DNA from: an uncultured Roseibium sp.
GTDB taxonomy: Bacteria; Pseudomonadota; Alphaproteobacteria; Rhizobiales; Stappiaceae
DNA length: 64,000 nucleotides
NCBI RefSeq assembly: GCF_963669205.1
Contig: NZ_OY769915.1
Location: 5,846,501 to 5,910,500 of the forward strand
Direction of reading: 5' to 3'
Part shown: in pieces, positions 50,527 through 59,423 of the stretch
Numbering within the stretch: the first letter of the stretch is position 1
Layout: each line of letters starts with the position of its first letter
The notes under the pieces: generated by a model
The model's database searches: none
Told to the model about the DNA's origin: nothing
Seen by the model: the letters and a program-made list of their open reading frames with translations, nothing else
Translations under genes and position numbers: made by a program

Positions 50527-51665
50527 GCTTCGAGTTTCTCCCTGAGAAAGTCAGCGACCACACCGGATTCGACGCCTTTTTCAACGAACGCCTCTCCGAT
50601 GCCCCGCGTCAGGATGAAAGTGAGCGCTCCGCGGCTCACCTTCTTGTCCTGGGCAATGATGTCCATGAACGTTTCGGTGCCGGGAAGCTGTCCGGGAATA
50701 TCCTGGATCCGGACCGGAAGCCCGACATCGTCAAGATGCGCGCGAACCCGCAGAACCGTATCTTCGTCGATGAGGCCGAGCCGCGCCGAAAATTCGTGTG
50801 CCAGCATCATGCCGATCGAAACCCCTTCGCCGTGGACAAGCCGTTCGGTTTCGTAGGCGACCGCAGCTTCGAGCGCATGGCCGAACGTGTGCCCCAGGTT
50901 GAGCAGCGCGCGCTTTCCGGCTTCGAACTCGTCCGCGGCCACGATGTCGGCCTTGGCCTGGCAGGACCGGGCAACGGCTTCCTCGCGTTCCGGACCACCC
51001 TCGAAGACACCCTTCCAGTTGGTTTCGAGCCAGGCGAAGAAACCGGCGTCACCGAGCAGACCGTATTTCGCAACCTCCGCATACCCTGCACGGAAATCGC
51101 GCAGCGGCAGGGTATCCAGCACCGCGGTGTCGGCCAGCACGAGTGACGGCTGGTAAAACGCCCCGATCAGGTTCTTGCCGTGCCGGGAATTGATGCCGGT
51201 CTTGCCGCCGACGGAACTGTCGACCTGTGCAAGCAGGGTCGTCGGCACTTGAACGAACGCCATGCCCCGGCGGGTCGCGGAGGCAACAAAGCCTGTAAGA
51301 TCGCCTGTGACGCCACCGCCCAGCGCGACGACGGCATCACCACGTTCAAATCTTCCTGCCAGAACTTCGTCGCAAAGCCGCTCGAACTGGGCGAAACACT
51401 TCGTGCTTTCTCCCGATGGAACCGTATGGGCGCTGTGGTCGAACCCCGCCGCGCCCAGGCTGTCCGAGAAGGGCGCAAGGTGGAGCCCGGCCACGGCTTC
51501 ATCGGCAATGATCGCCAGCCTTGCCTTCGGCAGGATCGAGGCGATTTCTGAACCGGCCTCTTCGATCAGGCCGCGTCCGATCAGAATGTCGTAACTGCGT
51601 TCGCCGAGATCTACCCGAACCGTTGTCCGCTCGGATGGGGCCGTGGCCGCAATCGTGTCTGCCAT
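50523..51665 (-). CDS. aroB: 3-Dehydroquinate synthase
   Basis: 380 residues. Second step of the shikimate pathway: DAHP to 3-dehydroquinate, NAD+ and divalent metal dependent. Features: the NAD-binding VALGGGVTGDLTGFVASATRRGMAFVQVPTTLLAQVDSSVGGKTGINSRHGKNLIGAFYQP, then KADIVAADEFEAGKRALLNLGHTFGHALEA with metal ligands in GHTFGH, and RLVHGEGVSIGM. The start ATG at 51665 is 19 bases after the aroK stop. The stop overlaps the next gene's start. The gene order aroK-aroB-corC is standard in the order. Length normal. Confidence 0.97.
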   Translation of the reverse strand: MADTIAATAPSERTTVRVDLGERSYDILIGRGLIEEAGSEIASILPKARLAIIADEAVAGLHLAPFSDSLGAAGFDHSAHTVPSGESTKCFAQFERLCDEVLAGRFERGDAVVALGGGVTGDLTGFVASATRRGMAFVQVPTTLLAQVDSSVGGKTGINSRHGKNLIGAFYQPSLVLADTAVLDTLPLRDFRAGYAEVAKYGLLGDAGFFAWLETNWKGVFEGGPEREEAVARSCQAKADIVAADEFEAGKRALLNLGHTFGHALEAAVAYETERLVHGEGVSIGMMLAHEFSARLGLIDEDTVLRVRAHLDDVGLPVRIQDIPGQLPGTETFMDIIAQDKKVSRGALTFILTRGIGEAFVEKGVESGVVADFLREKLEA

Positions 51666-51684
51666 TACGTTCTAAATCCAGAAT

Positions 51685-52332
51685 TCAGGTGTTCGAGGTT
51701 TGCGGAGCCGCACCGCCCCCGCCTTGAAACAGGTAATCAGCCATCGTGATGATGATCTGGTCGACAACGCTATCATGCGGCACATCCTTGGATGTGACGG
51801 TCAAAGCGGCCTTTGCGTAGACGGGTTCGCGTTCGGCAAGAAGATTGCGCATGGTCCCCTCCGGATCCGGCGTTTGCAGAAGCGGACGGGTTGCACGCCG
51901 CCGCACACGCGCCATCACGGTTTCAAAGTCGACCTTCAGCCAGATCGAAAGCCCGTTCGCCATGATCTCCGCGCGCGTCGTTTCGCTCATGAACGCGCCG
52001 CCGCCGGTCGCCAGAACCTGCGGTCCCTCGCTCAACAGCCTTGCGATCACCCTTTCTTCCCCGCTGCGAAAATACGGCTCGCCATGTTCCGCGAAAATCT
52101 CCGACACAGTCATGTTGGCGGCACGCTCGATTTCGGAATCGGCATCGACGAATTCAAGACCCAGACGCGCGGCAAGCCGTTTGCCCACTGTCGACTTGCC
52201 GCATCCCATGATGCCGACAAGCACGATAGACCGGGTCCCGAGCGCGGCAAGGAGCCGGTCGATGTCGATGGAGCTGATCGTGTCTTCTGCGGGCAACGCG
52301 GGCTGGTCCCCTGTCCGGTCTTTGTCATTCAT
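51685..52332 (-). CDS. aroK: Shikimate kinase
   Basis: 215 residues. Phosphorylates shikimate at O3 with ATP. Walker A is GIMGCGKSTVGKRLAARLG; substrate-binding pieces are FVDADSEIERAANMTVSEIFAEHGEPYFRSGEERVI and LATGGGAFM; the lid has RRRATRPLLQ. The N-terminus has about 25 extra residues before the fold, usual in alphaproteobacteria. The start is uncertain: ATG at 52332 is chosen, while a GTG at 52365 is also open; neither has a strong Shine-Dalgarno. First gene of aroK-aroB-corC and divergent from the small membrane-peptide gene and xerD. Confidence 0.95.
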   Translation of the reverse strand: MNDKDRTGDQPALPAEDTISSIDIDRLLAALGTRSIVLVGIMGCGKSTVGKRLAARLGLEFVDADSEIERAANMTVSEIFAEHGEPYFRSGEERVIARLLSEGPQVLATGGGAFMSETTRAEIMANGLSIWLKVDFETVMARVRRRATRPLLQTPDPEGTMRNLLAEREPVYAKAALTVTSKDVPHDSVVDQIIITMADYLFQGGGGAAPQTSNT

Positions 52333-52461
52333 GCTGCGTTGTACCACATTCGTTTGAAAAGACACGTGGTGGAACGCAGCCAGCGAATTTCTTTGTTTGG
52401 CTTGCGCAAATCGCTACGTTTTCGGAACATTCATGTATTCGATTCGTCCCGGGAGACTGAC

Positions 52462-52605
52462 GTGCCGACATTGACCCGCCTGCTGCTTGTGCTTGCCCTG
52501 CTCGGCGCGCTTGGCTATGGCGCGGTTTACGCCCTGGCAAACTTCGTGGATCCCCGCGAACGCGAGATCACGGTCAGGGTCAAGAAGGACGGCTTCGGAC
52601 GCTGA
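52462..52605 (+). CDS. Small single-pass membrane protein upstream of xerD
   Basis: 47 residues (MPTLTRLLLVLALLGALGYG and onward), too short for most gene callers. One hydrophobic helix (about 5-27) is followed by NFVDPREREITVRVKKDG. The start is GTG at 52462 with GGGAG seven bases upstream. Its TGA stop overlaps the xerD ATG by one base (TGATG), which indicates translational coupling. It has no recognised function; the tight overlap with xerD suggests a conserved small gene rather than chance. Some database entries mislabel such small proteins as histidine kinases, which this is not. Confidence 0.75.
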   Translation: MPTLTRLLLVLALLGALGYGAVYALANFVDPREREITVRVKKDGFGR

Positions 52606-53528
52606 TGGCACAGGGCTTCGACATCGAGACCTTCCTGGAAATGCTCGCCGCCGAAAGGGGAGCTGCTGAAAACACGCTTGAAGGGTATCGGCGGGACCTG
52701 GAGGACTTTTCGGGTTTTCTTGGCCGCCGGGAGGCGAAGGACGCTCAGGCGGACGACATCTCTGCCTACATGAGCGACCTCACCCGGCGGGGCTTTGCCG
52801 AGACATCACAGGCAAGGCGCTTGTCGGCCTTGAAACAGTTTTTCAAGTTTCTCTATGCGGAGGGCACGCGCAAGGACGATCCGACCCGCACGCTGTCCTC
52901 TCCGAAGAAACGCGGCAGCCTTCCCAAGGTCTTGTCGTTGGAGGAAGTCGACAGGCTCATAGAAACGGCCCGGTCTGAAACGCTGAAACCCCAGCGCAGT
53001 GCCGCCGCCCGTCTTCGCGTGCACCGGATGTACACCCTGATCGAGGTGCTCTACGCCACGGGCTTGCGCGTTTCCGAACTGGTTGCCCTGCCTGTCGGCG
53101 CCGCGATGCGTGACGCGAGACTGATCGAGATCAGGGGCAAGGGGGGGAAGGAAAGACTGGTGCCGCTCTCTCGCGCGGCCCAGCTGGCCATGAAGGACTA
53201 CGTGGCGCTGCGCGCCGCGGAAGGCGCCTACGAAAAAAGTCCGTGGCTGTTCCCTTCGCACGGGGACAGCGGTCATCTGACACGTCAGCACTTCGCCCGG
53301 GAACTGAAGGCGCTTGCCCAAACGGCGGGACTCGATGTGGCGAAAATTTCACCTCACGTTTTGCGTCATGCTTTTGCATCGCACCTTCTTCAAAACGGTG
53401 CGGATCTTCGTGTTGTCCAACAGCTTCTGGGTCACGCGGACATCTCTACAACACAGATTTATACACATGTTCTCGATGAGCGGCTGCGCGAGCTCGTGGA
53501 ACACGCGCACCCCCTGGCGCAGCGTTGA
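52605..53528 (+). CDS. xerD: Tyrosine recombinase XerD
   Basis: 307 residues. Site-specific recombinase acting with XerC at dif to resolve chromosome dimers. N-terminal core-binding (SAM-like) domain about 1-90 (FLEMLAAERGAAENTLEGYRRDLEDF), catalytic domain after: Arg in YATGLRVSELVALP, Lys in IRGKGGKERLVPLS, HxLR in SPHVLRHAFASHLLQNG, His in LGHADISTTQIYTHV with the nucleophile Tyr. All catalytic residues are present. Length is normal for XerD. Its start overlaps the small membrane gene's stop. It is not next to any integrated element, so it is the housekeeping enzyme and not a mobile-element integrase. Confidence 0.95.
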   Translation: MAQGFDIETFLEMLAAERGAAENTLEGYRRDLEDFSGFLGRREAKDAQADDISAYMSDLTRRGFAETSQARRLSALKQFFKFLYAEGTRKDDPTRTLSSPKKRGSLPKVLSLEEVDRLIETARSETLKPQRSAAARLRVHRMYTLIEVLYATGLRVSELVALPVGAAMRDARLIEIRGKGGKERLVPLSRAAQLAMKDYVALRAAEGAYEKSPWLFPSHGDSGHLTRQHFARELKALAQTAGLDVAKISPHVLRHAFASHLLQNGADLRVVQQLLGHADISTTQIYTHVLDERLRELVEHAHPLAQR

Positions 53529-53603
53529 TCGCAGATCCTATTGCACCGCAACAAAGAGCGCCCTACACTCCGCTGCCTAAAATTTTTGCATCGGACGCAG
53601 ACA

Positions 53604-55235
53604 ATGCTTCAACATGCCAGCGACTTTGAGGCGCTGAATTCCGGCTTCCGCTGGTCGCTGCCGGAAACCTATAACATGGCAAACGCCGTGAGCGATGCCT
53701 GGGCGAAGCGCGACCCGCAGCGGCTGGCAATTCGACATGTTCTGCAAACCGGCGAAGTAGAGGACTGGACACATCTGGAGCTGAACCGCTCGGCAAACCG
53801 CTTTGCCAACGCGTTGCGGGGTCTTGGTGCCGGGCGGGGTGACCGGATCGCCCTGCTTCTCCCGCAGGGTCCGGCAACCGCCATCGCACATGTTGCCGCC
53901 TACAAGCTGGGAGCCGTCGCCGTTCCTCTTGCCTCGCTCTTCGGGCGCGACGCACTGACATACCGTCTCAACGATTCAGGCGCGAAGGTAATCGTGACCA
54001 ACGGCAGCGGCCTTGAAAAACTTTCGCTGATCCGCGATGACCTGACCGCGCTCCGGCATGTCATCTCCGTCGATGAACCTGCGTCGGACACCAGATCCTT
54101 TCAGGCTCTCCTGAAAGCAGCGCGCGACAGCTTCGAAACCCTCGTCACGAAACCGGATGACCCGGCGCTCATGATCTACACGTCCGGCACGACCGGTCAG
54201 CCCAAGGGCGTCCTTCACGGCCATCGGGTGCTGCTCGGGCACATGCCGGGTATCGAGCTGTCGCAGAATTTCCTCGGACAGGCGGGCGATTTCCTTTGGA
54301 CGCCTGCCGACTGGGCCTGGGCCGGCGGCTTGCTCAACGCCCTGTTCCCCGCATTGAAACTGGGCGTTCCGGTTGTCTCGCACGCAGCACGGAAATTCGA
54401 TCCCGAATTCGCGTTTCACCTGATGGAGCAACAGCAGATCAGGAACGCCTTCATCCCCCCGACAGCCCTGAAAATGCTGCGGTCGGTTGACAACCCGGCG
54501 GCGCGTTTCACTCTTCAGTGGCGCAGCGTCGGGTCCGCCGGCGAAGCGCTCGGGCGCGAAACCTATGACTGGTTCGCGCAGGAATTCGGATTTCCGGTCA
54601 ACGAGTTCTACGGCCAGACGGAGTGCAATGCGGTCCTGGGCTCGGCCGCAAGCCTCGGCGTCACCCGTCCCGGCGCGATCGGAAAGCCGACACCGGGACA
54701 TGAGGTCGCCATCATAGATGACACCGGCGCGGTCTTGCCGGCCGAAAGCCTTGGCCAGATCGCTGTCAGGAGACCGGATCCGGTGATGTTCCTAGAATAC
54801 TGGAACAACGCGGACGCGACGCGCGACAAGTTCATTGGCGACTGGATGGTGACAGGTGATCAGGGAGTGATGGACGAGGACGGTTACTTCCATTTCGTGG
54901 GACGCGACGACGACATCATTACCTCTGCAAGTTACCGCATCGGTCCCGGCGAGATCGAGGATTGCCTGATCAGGCATCCCGCGGTCGCGCTTGCAGCAGC
55001 CGTCGGCAAACCCGATCCGCTGCGCACCGAGATCGTCAAGGCATTCGTCGTCCTGAAACCGGACGAGCCGGACGACGAAAACCTTGCATCGGATATCCGG
55101 GATTTTGTCCGGGAACACCTGTCAGCCCATGAATATCCGCGAGAGATCGAATTCGTCAGTTCATTGCCGATGACGACGACAGGCAAGGTCATTCGGCGCA
55201 AGCTCCGCGAAATGGCGCGCGCGGAGGCGTCCTGA
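53604..55235 (+). CDS. AMP-forming acyl-CoA synthetase (medium-chain/ACSM-like)
   Basis: 543 residues. The ANL superfamily motifs are complete: P-loop YTSGTTGQPKGVLHG, A4-like WTPADWAWAGG, A5 NEFYGQTECN, A7 MVTGDQGVMDEDGYFHFVGRDDDIITSASYRIGPGEIE, and Lys in TTGKVIRRKLRE (A10). It activates a short- or medium-chain carboxylate with ATP and joins it to CoA. The pattern resembles acetyl-CoA synthetase-like and ACSM enzymes; the acid cannot be specified. The ATG at 53604 starts a typical N-terminus (MLQHASDFEALN). It is 75 bases downstream of xerD but not obviously linked in function. It converges with the GNAT-like gene. Confidence 0.92.
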   Translation: MLQHASDFEALNSGFRWSLPETYNMANAVSDAWAKRDPQRLAIRHVLQTGEVEDWTHLELNRSANRFANALRGLGAGRGDRIALLLPQGPATAIAHVAAYKLGAVAVPLASLFGRDALTYRLNDSGAKVIVTNGSGLEKLSLIRDDLTALRHVISVDEPASDTRSFQALLKAARDSFETLVTKPDDPALMIYTSGTTGQPKGVLHGHRVLLGHMPGIELSQNFLGQAGDFLWTPADWAWAGGLLNALFPALKLGVPVVSHAARKFDPEFAFHLMEQQQIRNAFIPPTALKMLRSVDNPAARFTLQWRSVGSAGEALGRETYDWFAQEFGFPVNEFYGQTECNAVLGSAASLGVTRPGAIGKPTPGHEVAIIDDTGAVLPAESLGQIAVRRPDPVMFLEYWNNADATRDKFIGDWMVTGDQGVMDEDGYFHFVGRDDDIITSASYRIGPGEIEDCLIRHPAVALAAAVGKPDPLRTEIVKAFVVLKPDEPDDENLASDIRDFVREHLSAHEYPREIEFVSSLPMTTTGKVIRRKLREMARAEAS

Positions 55236-55243
55236 CCGCCGGG

Positions 55244-56374
55244 TCAGGACTTCAGCCTTCTCCTGACATCCCGGGCAAGACGCCGCAGCATCTGTTCGAG
55301 AGCAAGATCGGCGGAACAGATCCTGTTCTTGAACGAAGACGTGGAACCGGCGGACAAGAGCAGCGTGCCGATTTCGAGGCGGCCCCGCCACAGTGGCTCG
55401 ATCATGGAATGTCCCGGGGTCGCAAGCGAATCCGCCAGCTTGAAGCCCGGCATGGCCAGGGTCTGCTGGAACGCAAAGAGGACCAGCTGCGCACCCGGCG
55501 AATACCGGGAAAACGCCTCGTCAAAGGCGATTTTCCAGGCAAAGACATGGCCACCATCCACCAACAGCACAAGTGAGGCGATCGGCGTCTCTCCGACCCG
55601 CAACTCGTCGATCCGGACACGGCCGGCACTGGCCATCGCGGCAACAGTTTCCCGCGCAAAGGCCGCCGATTGCGATTGGCTGGCAAGCGCAGTGTTCTCG
55701 CGTCCCTTCCATCCCGATGCTTCAAGTCTGAGAAACTGCTCGAAACGGGTCTGCAGGGCATCCCCATCGATCGTTTCGAGACTGACCGGCCCTTCGTCTT
55801 CAAGGCGGCGCAGCAGCCGCTTCATTTCCTTTCGGCGCTTGCCCTTGAACGCTTGATCGAACTGGGCCTGCCCGTCCGGGCCATTATCGTGACAGGCACG
55901 ATGAAAACTTTCGGCGACGCAGACATCCGCACCATCGAGGTGCATCAGCATAACGGCGGCCCTTGAGGCGAGCGGCAGGTGCGGGAGTGCGAGGACCCCG
56001 GCCTTGCCGGCAGCTGTTTCGAAGAACTGACCGGCGTGTGAGGCGTCGGCATCGGGGTGCAGCAGCGGTGTTCCGACCGGGCCGTACTCCGTCGTGAAAA
56101 CGGTCGGAACCGGAACGAGAACACCGGCCGGCCGGGTCTGGATGGGTGCGGCCATCAGCCACCGGCCCGTAAGCTTGTCCTGCACGGCCAGCATCTTCAC
56201 GCGCTTCGACCCCATGTGTCTGAGATAGGAGCGCAGAAAAGACGGACCGAAAAACGGGTTCGGATCGACCGCGACATCGCTCAGGTCCTGCCACGCCTCA
56301 ATCGGCAGATCGTCTTGCAGGGGATCGAAGAAGCGCACATCGAGCCCGGATGCGCCTTCGCCGTCAGGGGGCAT
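55244..56374 (-). CDS. GNAT-like (Acetyltransf_6/CelD-BcsL type) protein
   Basis: 376 residues of a double GNAT fold: AWQDLSDVAVDPNPFFGPSFLRSYLRHMG near the start and FKGKRRKEMKRLLRRLEDEGPVSLETI with ELRVGETPIASLVLLVDGGHVFAWKIAFDEAFSRYSPGAQLVLFAFQQTLA later. This matches the acetyltransferase 6 family found in polysaccharide loci (CelD, BcsL and FemAB-like relatives), which acylate or aminoacylate sugar or lipid carriers. It overlaps the flippase gene by eleven bases, so the two are one operon, probably for an exopolysaccharide or envelope glycan. No glycosyltransferase gene follows. Acceptor unknown. Confidence 0.85.
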   Translation of the reverse strand: MPPDGEGASGLDVRFFDPLQDDLPIEAWQDLSDVAVDPNPFFGPSFLRSYLRHMGSKRVKMLAVQDKLTGRWLMAAPIQTRPAGVLVPVPTVFTTEYGPVGTPLLHPDADASHAGQFFETAAGKAGVLALPHLPLASRAAVMLMHLDGADVCVAESFHRACHDNGPDGQAQFDQAFKGKRRKEMKRLLRRLEDEGPVSLETIDGDALQTRFEQFLRLEASGWKGRENTALASQSQSAAFARETVAAMASAGRVRIDELRVGETPIASLVLLVDGGHVFAWKIAFDEAFSRYSPGAQLVLFAFQQTLAMPGFKLADSLATPGHSMIEPLWRGRLEIGTLLLSAGSTSSFKNRICSADLALEQMLRRLARDVRRRLKS

Positions 56375-57788
56375 CCGACCGCCTCCGGCCGGGGATCATC
56401 AGCGGCAGCACGAATGTTGTGACATGCAGTTTCCGCCGGGCGGTAATCGCAAGCGCCGTCGCTTCGAAAAGGATCGCGCAACTGGTGGCGATCGCAGCAC
56501 CTGCCAGACCCATCATGGGAATGAAAATCAGGTTGAGCAGCACATTGACGACAAATGTTGCCGCATAGATCCCGGCACAGGAAGTCTGGTGTCCGGTCAT
56601 CGACAGGAGGGCATCTGCCGGACCGACGGACGCCCGTGCGAGAACGCCGATCATCAGGAGCGCGATGAGCGGATAGCCGTCTTCAAATCCGCTGCCGAAC
56701 AGGCGCAGCAGCAACGGCGCGACAAGCAGGAGCGCAAGCCCCGCTGCCAGCGAAGGCCAGAATGTCCACAGCGTCGCCTGCCGCGTATAGGCCGCGAGCC
56801 CATCCCTGTCGCCGTTGTGCTTGTAGCTGGAAAAGCGGTGCGCGGACGCGGCCCGCACCGCAAAATAGACGAAATGCACGAGCGAGAGCGTTCTGGAGGC
56901 CGCAAAATAGACCGCAACCTCGTCAGGGCTCTGAAAGAAGCTCACCATGATCACGTCTGCACTGGTAAGCAGTTGCAGAAAGCCTTCCACCATCAGCATC
57001 GGCAGAGAAATGGTAAGCCATGTTTTCAGGTCGACCCTGGCCGGCCCTTCCGGCACCTTGCGCGGCAGCCGTGCTCTTAGATGAAAATATTGATAGGCGG
57101 CGACAAGCGAGGTCGCCGCGACTGCGATCATTGCCGCCGTCGTCGCCGTCGCGGGCATGCCGGTGATGCTGACCGCGACCAGCAGGAACAGAATGGCAAG
57201 CGGGCGCCAGATATAGGTTGGCAGCATGGCAAGCGAAGGCCAGTCGTGGCTGCGCGCGATCCCGTCCTGAACCAGCCCGAAGGCGAAGAACGGCAGCGCG
57301 AGAAACACGATCACGAGCGGCTCGACATAGGTTGGCGCGATTTCGGCGCTGAACAGGTACACCCCGGCGATCGCAAGGGCTGCCGTCCCCACACCGATCA
57401 GGAAGGCGACTTGCCGGCTGGCCGTCAGAAACCCGCGGAGACCTTTGAGATCGTCGGCCTCCCGGTATTGCGGAATGAACCGGCTTGCCGATGTCGAGAA
57501 CCCGCCACAGGCCATCACCCCGAGCACGATCACGAATGTCCAGGCAACAGAATAGATGCCGTAGTCATGAGCACCGAGCAGGCGGGCCAGGACAATCTGG
57601 GAAACGAAGGCAAGTCCGGCGCCGGCAACCCGGACGGCGAAAGTGGAAACGGCCATGCGTCCCGCAGCCGCTCTTTCCGGAGACCCGCGCCCCGAGACAG
57701 ACGCGATCTGATCGACGCCCTTCCCCAGGATTTGCATCCAGGCAGCGTCCTGAAAACGCTTTGTCCAGAAGTTGGCGGTTGATCGCAC
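56364..57788 (-). CDS. Polysaccharide flippase/exporter (MOP superfamily)
   Basis: 474 residues with about 12-14 hydrophobic segments of the MATE/PST (Wzx-like) type: VSTFAVRVAGAGLAFVSQIVLARLLGAHDYGIYSVAWTFV is the typical entry of an O-antigen/exopolysaccharide flippase, followed by paired helices and an ADALLSMTGHQTSCAGIYAATFVVNVLLNLIFIPMMGLAGAAIATSCA stretch. It would flip lipid-linked sugar units across the inner membrane. The start may be GTG at 57788 or ATG at 57737 (MQILGKGVDQ). It is upstream of and overlaps the GNAT-like gene. No polymerase is nearby, so this is a satellite locus rather than a full cluster. Confidence 0.85.
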   Translation of the reverse strand: MRSTANFWTKRFQDAAWMQILGKGVDQIASVSGRGSPERAAAGRMAVSTFAVRVAGAGLAFVSQIVLARLLGAHDYGIYSVAWTFVIVLGVMACGGFSTSASRFIPQYREADDLKGLRGFLTASRQVAFLIGVGTAALAIAGVYLFSAEIAPTYVEPLVIVFLALPFFAFGLVQDGIARSHDWPSLAMLPTYIWRPLAILFLLVAVSITGMPATATTAAMIAVAATSLVAAYQYFHLRARLPRKVPEGPARVDLKTWLTISLPMLMVEGFLQLLTSADVIMVSFFQSPDEVAVYFAASRTLSLVHFVYFAVRAASAHRFSSYKHNGDRDGLAAYTRQATLWTFWPSLAAGLALLLVAPLLLRLFGSGFEDGYPLIALLMIGVLARASVGPADALLSMTGHQTSCAGIYAATFVVNVLLNLIFIPMMGLAGAAIATSCAILFEATALAITARRKLHVTTFVLPLMIPGRRRSDAP

Positions 57789-58481
57789 GTGGAGGGCCCT
57801 TGAGAAACTCTTTCCGCATTTTTGTCACAAGGGACTTAATTTTCCGTGGCTTTCGCAACCCGTAGGCCGAAGCGTTTTCACACCTGCGTGATGAAATTCA
57901 GTCATTTCGCGCAAACAGGAACACACCACGTGCCGTGCCCGGTTCGACCAATCTGCTTGTCAAACCGGCAAGTGTCGCGGTGATCATGCCTCATTCGGAC
58001 TGAACTCCACCTTTTCGCCGCTGGTTTTTGAGCGGTTTTGCAACACGTTAGCCAATCTGGCCGGACAACAGGAAGATCTCCGCTTGACAGGGCCGGCAAA
58101 ATTAGAACAAATAGTGAACAAACGACTCGCCAATTGCGCCAAATTGATCTTGAACGCGTCCTGCGCGAATTGTTTTGAACCCGGTTGCCTTGCGGATTCA
58201 GAGGGTTGCCTCCCCTTCGATCCGCGCGTTGATCCGGTCCCTGCATCGCCGCCAAGCGCAGGGGCCGGATTTTTTCATTTCGGATACGCCGCGGACAGCA
58301 CCACCGGAAAATTAACCATGACTCAAGACAGCGCGTTCGATTCGCTCGGATCTGATTGCGTCGCCGATAGGGAGTTTTTATAGGATAAAAAGATTTTTTT
58401 ATACGCATTGGTCAAACCGGCGCGTACGCCCCATCCGGAAACGGAACCAGTTTCGGTGCGTGTCGGTCAAAAAAGGATAAG
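57789..58481. promoter_or_regulatory. Long divergent intergenic region before the VPxPA-CTERM gene
   Basis: About 690 bases without a supportable gene. It separates the flippase operon from the sorted secreted protein. The right part is AT-rich (TTTTTATAGG and a T-run near 58376-58400) and likely holds the promoter; AAAAGG precedes the ATG region. I found no strong palindrome. Confidence 0.4.
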
Positions 58482-59177
58482 ATGATGCTTAAGGCAATCG
58501 CGATTGCGTCATTTGCCGGCGCTGTACTCCTCGCCGCCGGTTCTGCAAACGCCATGATCGTCAATGGTGATTTTGAAGACGTGTCGACCCTTGACCCGAC
58601 CGGCCTCGTGAAGGGCAATCAGCTTTCCAAGCTCGCAACGACCGGGTCTTCCTGGGATGTATTTGACGAGATAACCGGTTGGAAAACGGCGAGCGGCGCC
58701 GGTATCGAAGTGCAGACCAACCGCACGCTCGGCTCTATCGACGCGCATTCCGGTCAGCATTACATCGAGCTCGACAGCCATCCGCGCAGCAACTCCAATT
58801 CATCCATGGAACAGGACGTGTCGCTGGGCGTGGGAACCTACGCGCTTTCCTTCTGGTACAGCCCACGCACTCGAGATGCCGATTCCAACGGGATCGACTT
58901 CTCGATCAGCAGCGGTCTCCTGTCGGGCTTCATCACCGGCCCGGATGCCTCGCTGGGAACGGCGGTCGGCGCCTGGACGCTGGTCAGGGCACTCTTCGAA
59001 GTTCAAAGCGCCGGAGACTACACACTGACATTCGCTGCAGCCGGACAGCAGGATTCCTATGGCGGCTTCATCGACACGGTGAACATCACCGCGGTCCCGA
59101 TCCCGGCGGCTGGATTTTTGCTGCCCGCGGGTCTCGGACTGCTCGGCTATGCGTCCCGCCGCCGCAAGGCGCGCTGA
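58482..59177 (+). CDS. VPxPA-CTERM sorting-signal exported protein
   Basis: 231 residues. Signal peptide (MMLKAIAIASFAGAVLLAAGSANA), a beta-sandwich mature domain resembling choice-of-anchor or DUF642-like proteins (MIVNGDFEDVST, GSWDV-like WDVFDEITGWKTASGAGIEVQT, HSGQHYIELDSHP, GVGTYALSFWYSPR, ADSNGIDFSISSG, GAWTLVRALFEVQSAGDYTLTF, GGFIDTVNI) and a C-terminal tripartite signal: VPIPAAG, a hydrophobic LLPAGLGLLGYA helix and RRRKAR. That tail is the VPxPA-CTERM variant recognised by exosortase-type transpeptidases that anchor or release surface proteins linked to exopolysaccharide. No exosortase gene is in the window; the neighbouring flippase-GNAT pair is suggestive only. Terminator at 59205. 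Confidence 0.9.
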   Translation: MMLKAIAIASFAGAVLLAAGSANAMIVNGDFEDVSTLDPTGLVKGNQLSKLATTGSSWDVFDEITGWKTASGAGIEVQTNRTLGSIDAHSGQHYIELDSHPRSNSNSSMEQDVSLGVGTYALSFWYSPRTRDADSNGIDFSISSGLLSGFITGPDASLGTAVGAWTLVRALFEVQSAGDYTLTFAAAGQQDSYGGFIDTVNITAVPIPAAGFLLPAGLGLLGYASRRRKAR

Positions 59178-59204
59178 TCCCCGACAACAATCCTTGCAAC
59201 GCCA

Positions 59205-59233
59205 GAATGCGGCCTCCGGGGCCGCATTTTTTT
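59205..59233 (+). terminator. Intrinsic terminator of the VPxPA-CTERM gene
   Basis: AATGCGGCC (59205-59213) pairs with GGCCGCATT (59219-59227), followed by a T-run to 59233. It lies 28 bases past the stop and just before the stop of the convergent small gene. Confidence 0.9.
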
Positions 59234-59276
59234 GGCCATCCGCAGGAACCGCACTCCGGCAACGCGGACGGCCGCA

Positions 59277-59423
59277 TCAGGCAAACTGGCGCCAGAACTG
59301 GTAGGACCGATCCAGCCTGTCGAGTCTTTTGCTCTTTTCAAAAGGATCCAGATCCTTCCGGTCCAGAAGTATTTCTATTTCTTTTCTGAGTTCTTCCATA
59401 TGTCTGTTTGCGTATCTCAACAT
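59277..59423 (-). CDS. Small 48-residue charged protein
   Basis: A previously easy-to-miss small gene. GGAGGG lies seven bases before ATG (59423), and the frame gives MLRYANRHMEELRKEIEILL, then DRKDLDPFEKSKRLDRLDRS and YQFWRQFA, ending TGA. It is strongly amphipathic, with about 40% charged residues, and a heptad-like helix in the first half (coiled-coil potential). There is no signal peptide or membrane segment. I do not recognise the family. It is convergent with the VPxPA-CTERM gene. The strong Shine-Dalgarno and protein-like composition in a window where random short frames are Arg/Pro-rich make it a real gene in my view. Confidence 0.7.
   Translation of the reverse strand: MLRYANRHMEELRKEIEILLDRKDLDPFEKSKRLDRLDRSYQFWRQFA

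Noticed and set aside
52605..53528. XerD as an integrase of a genomic island
   Set aside because: Size, motifs and the fixed aroK/xerD neighbourhood indicate the housekeeping dimer-resolution enzyme; no att repeats or cargo are seen.
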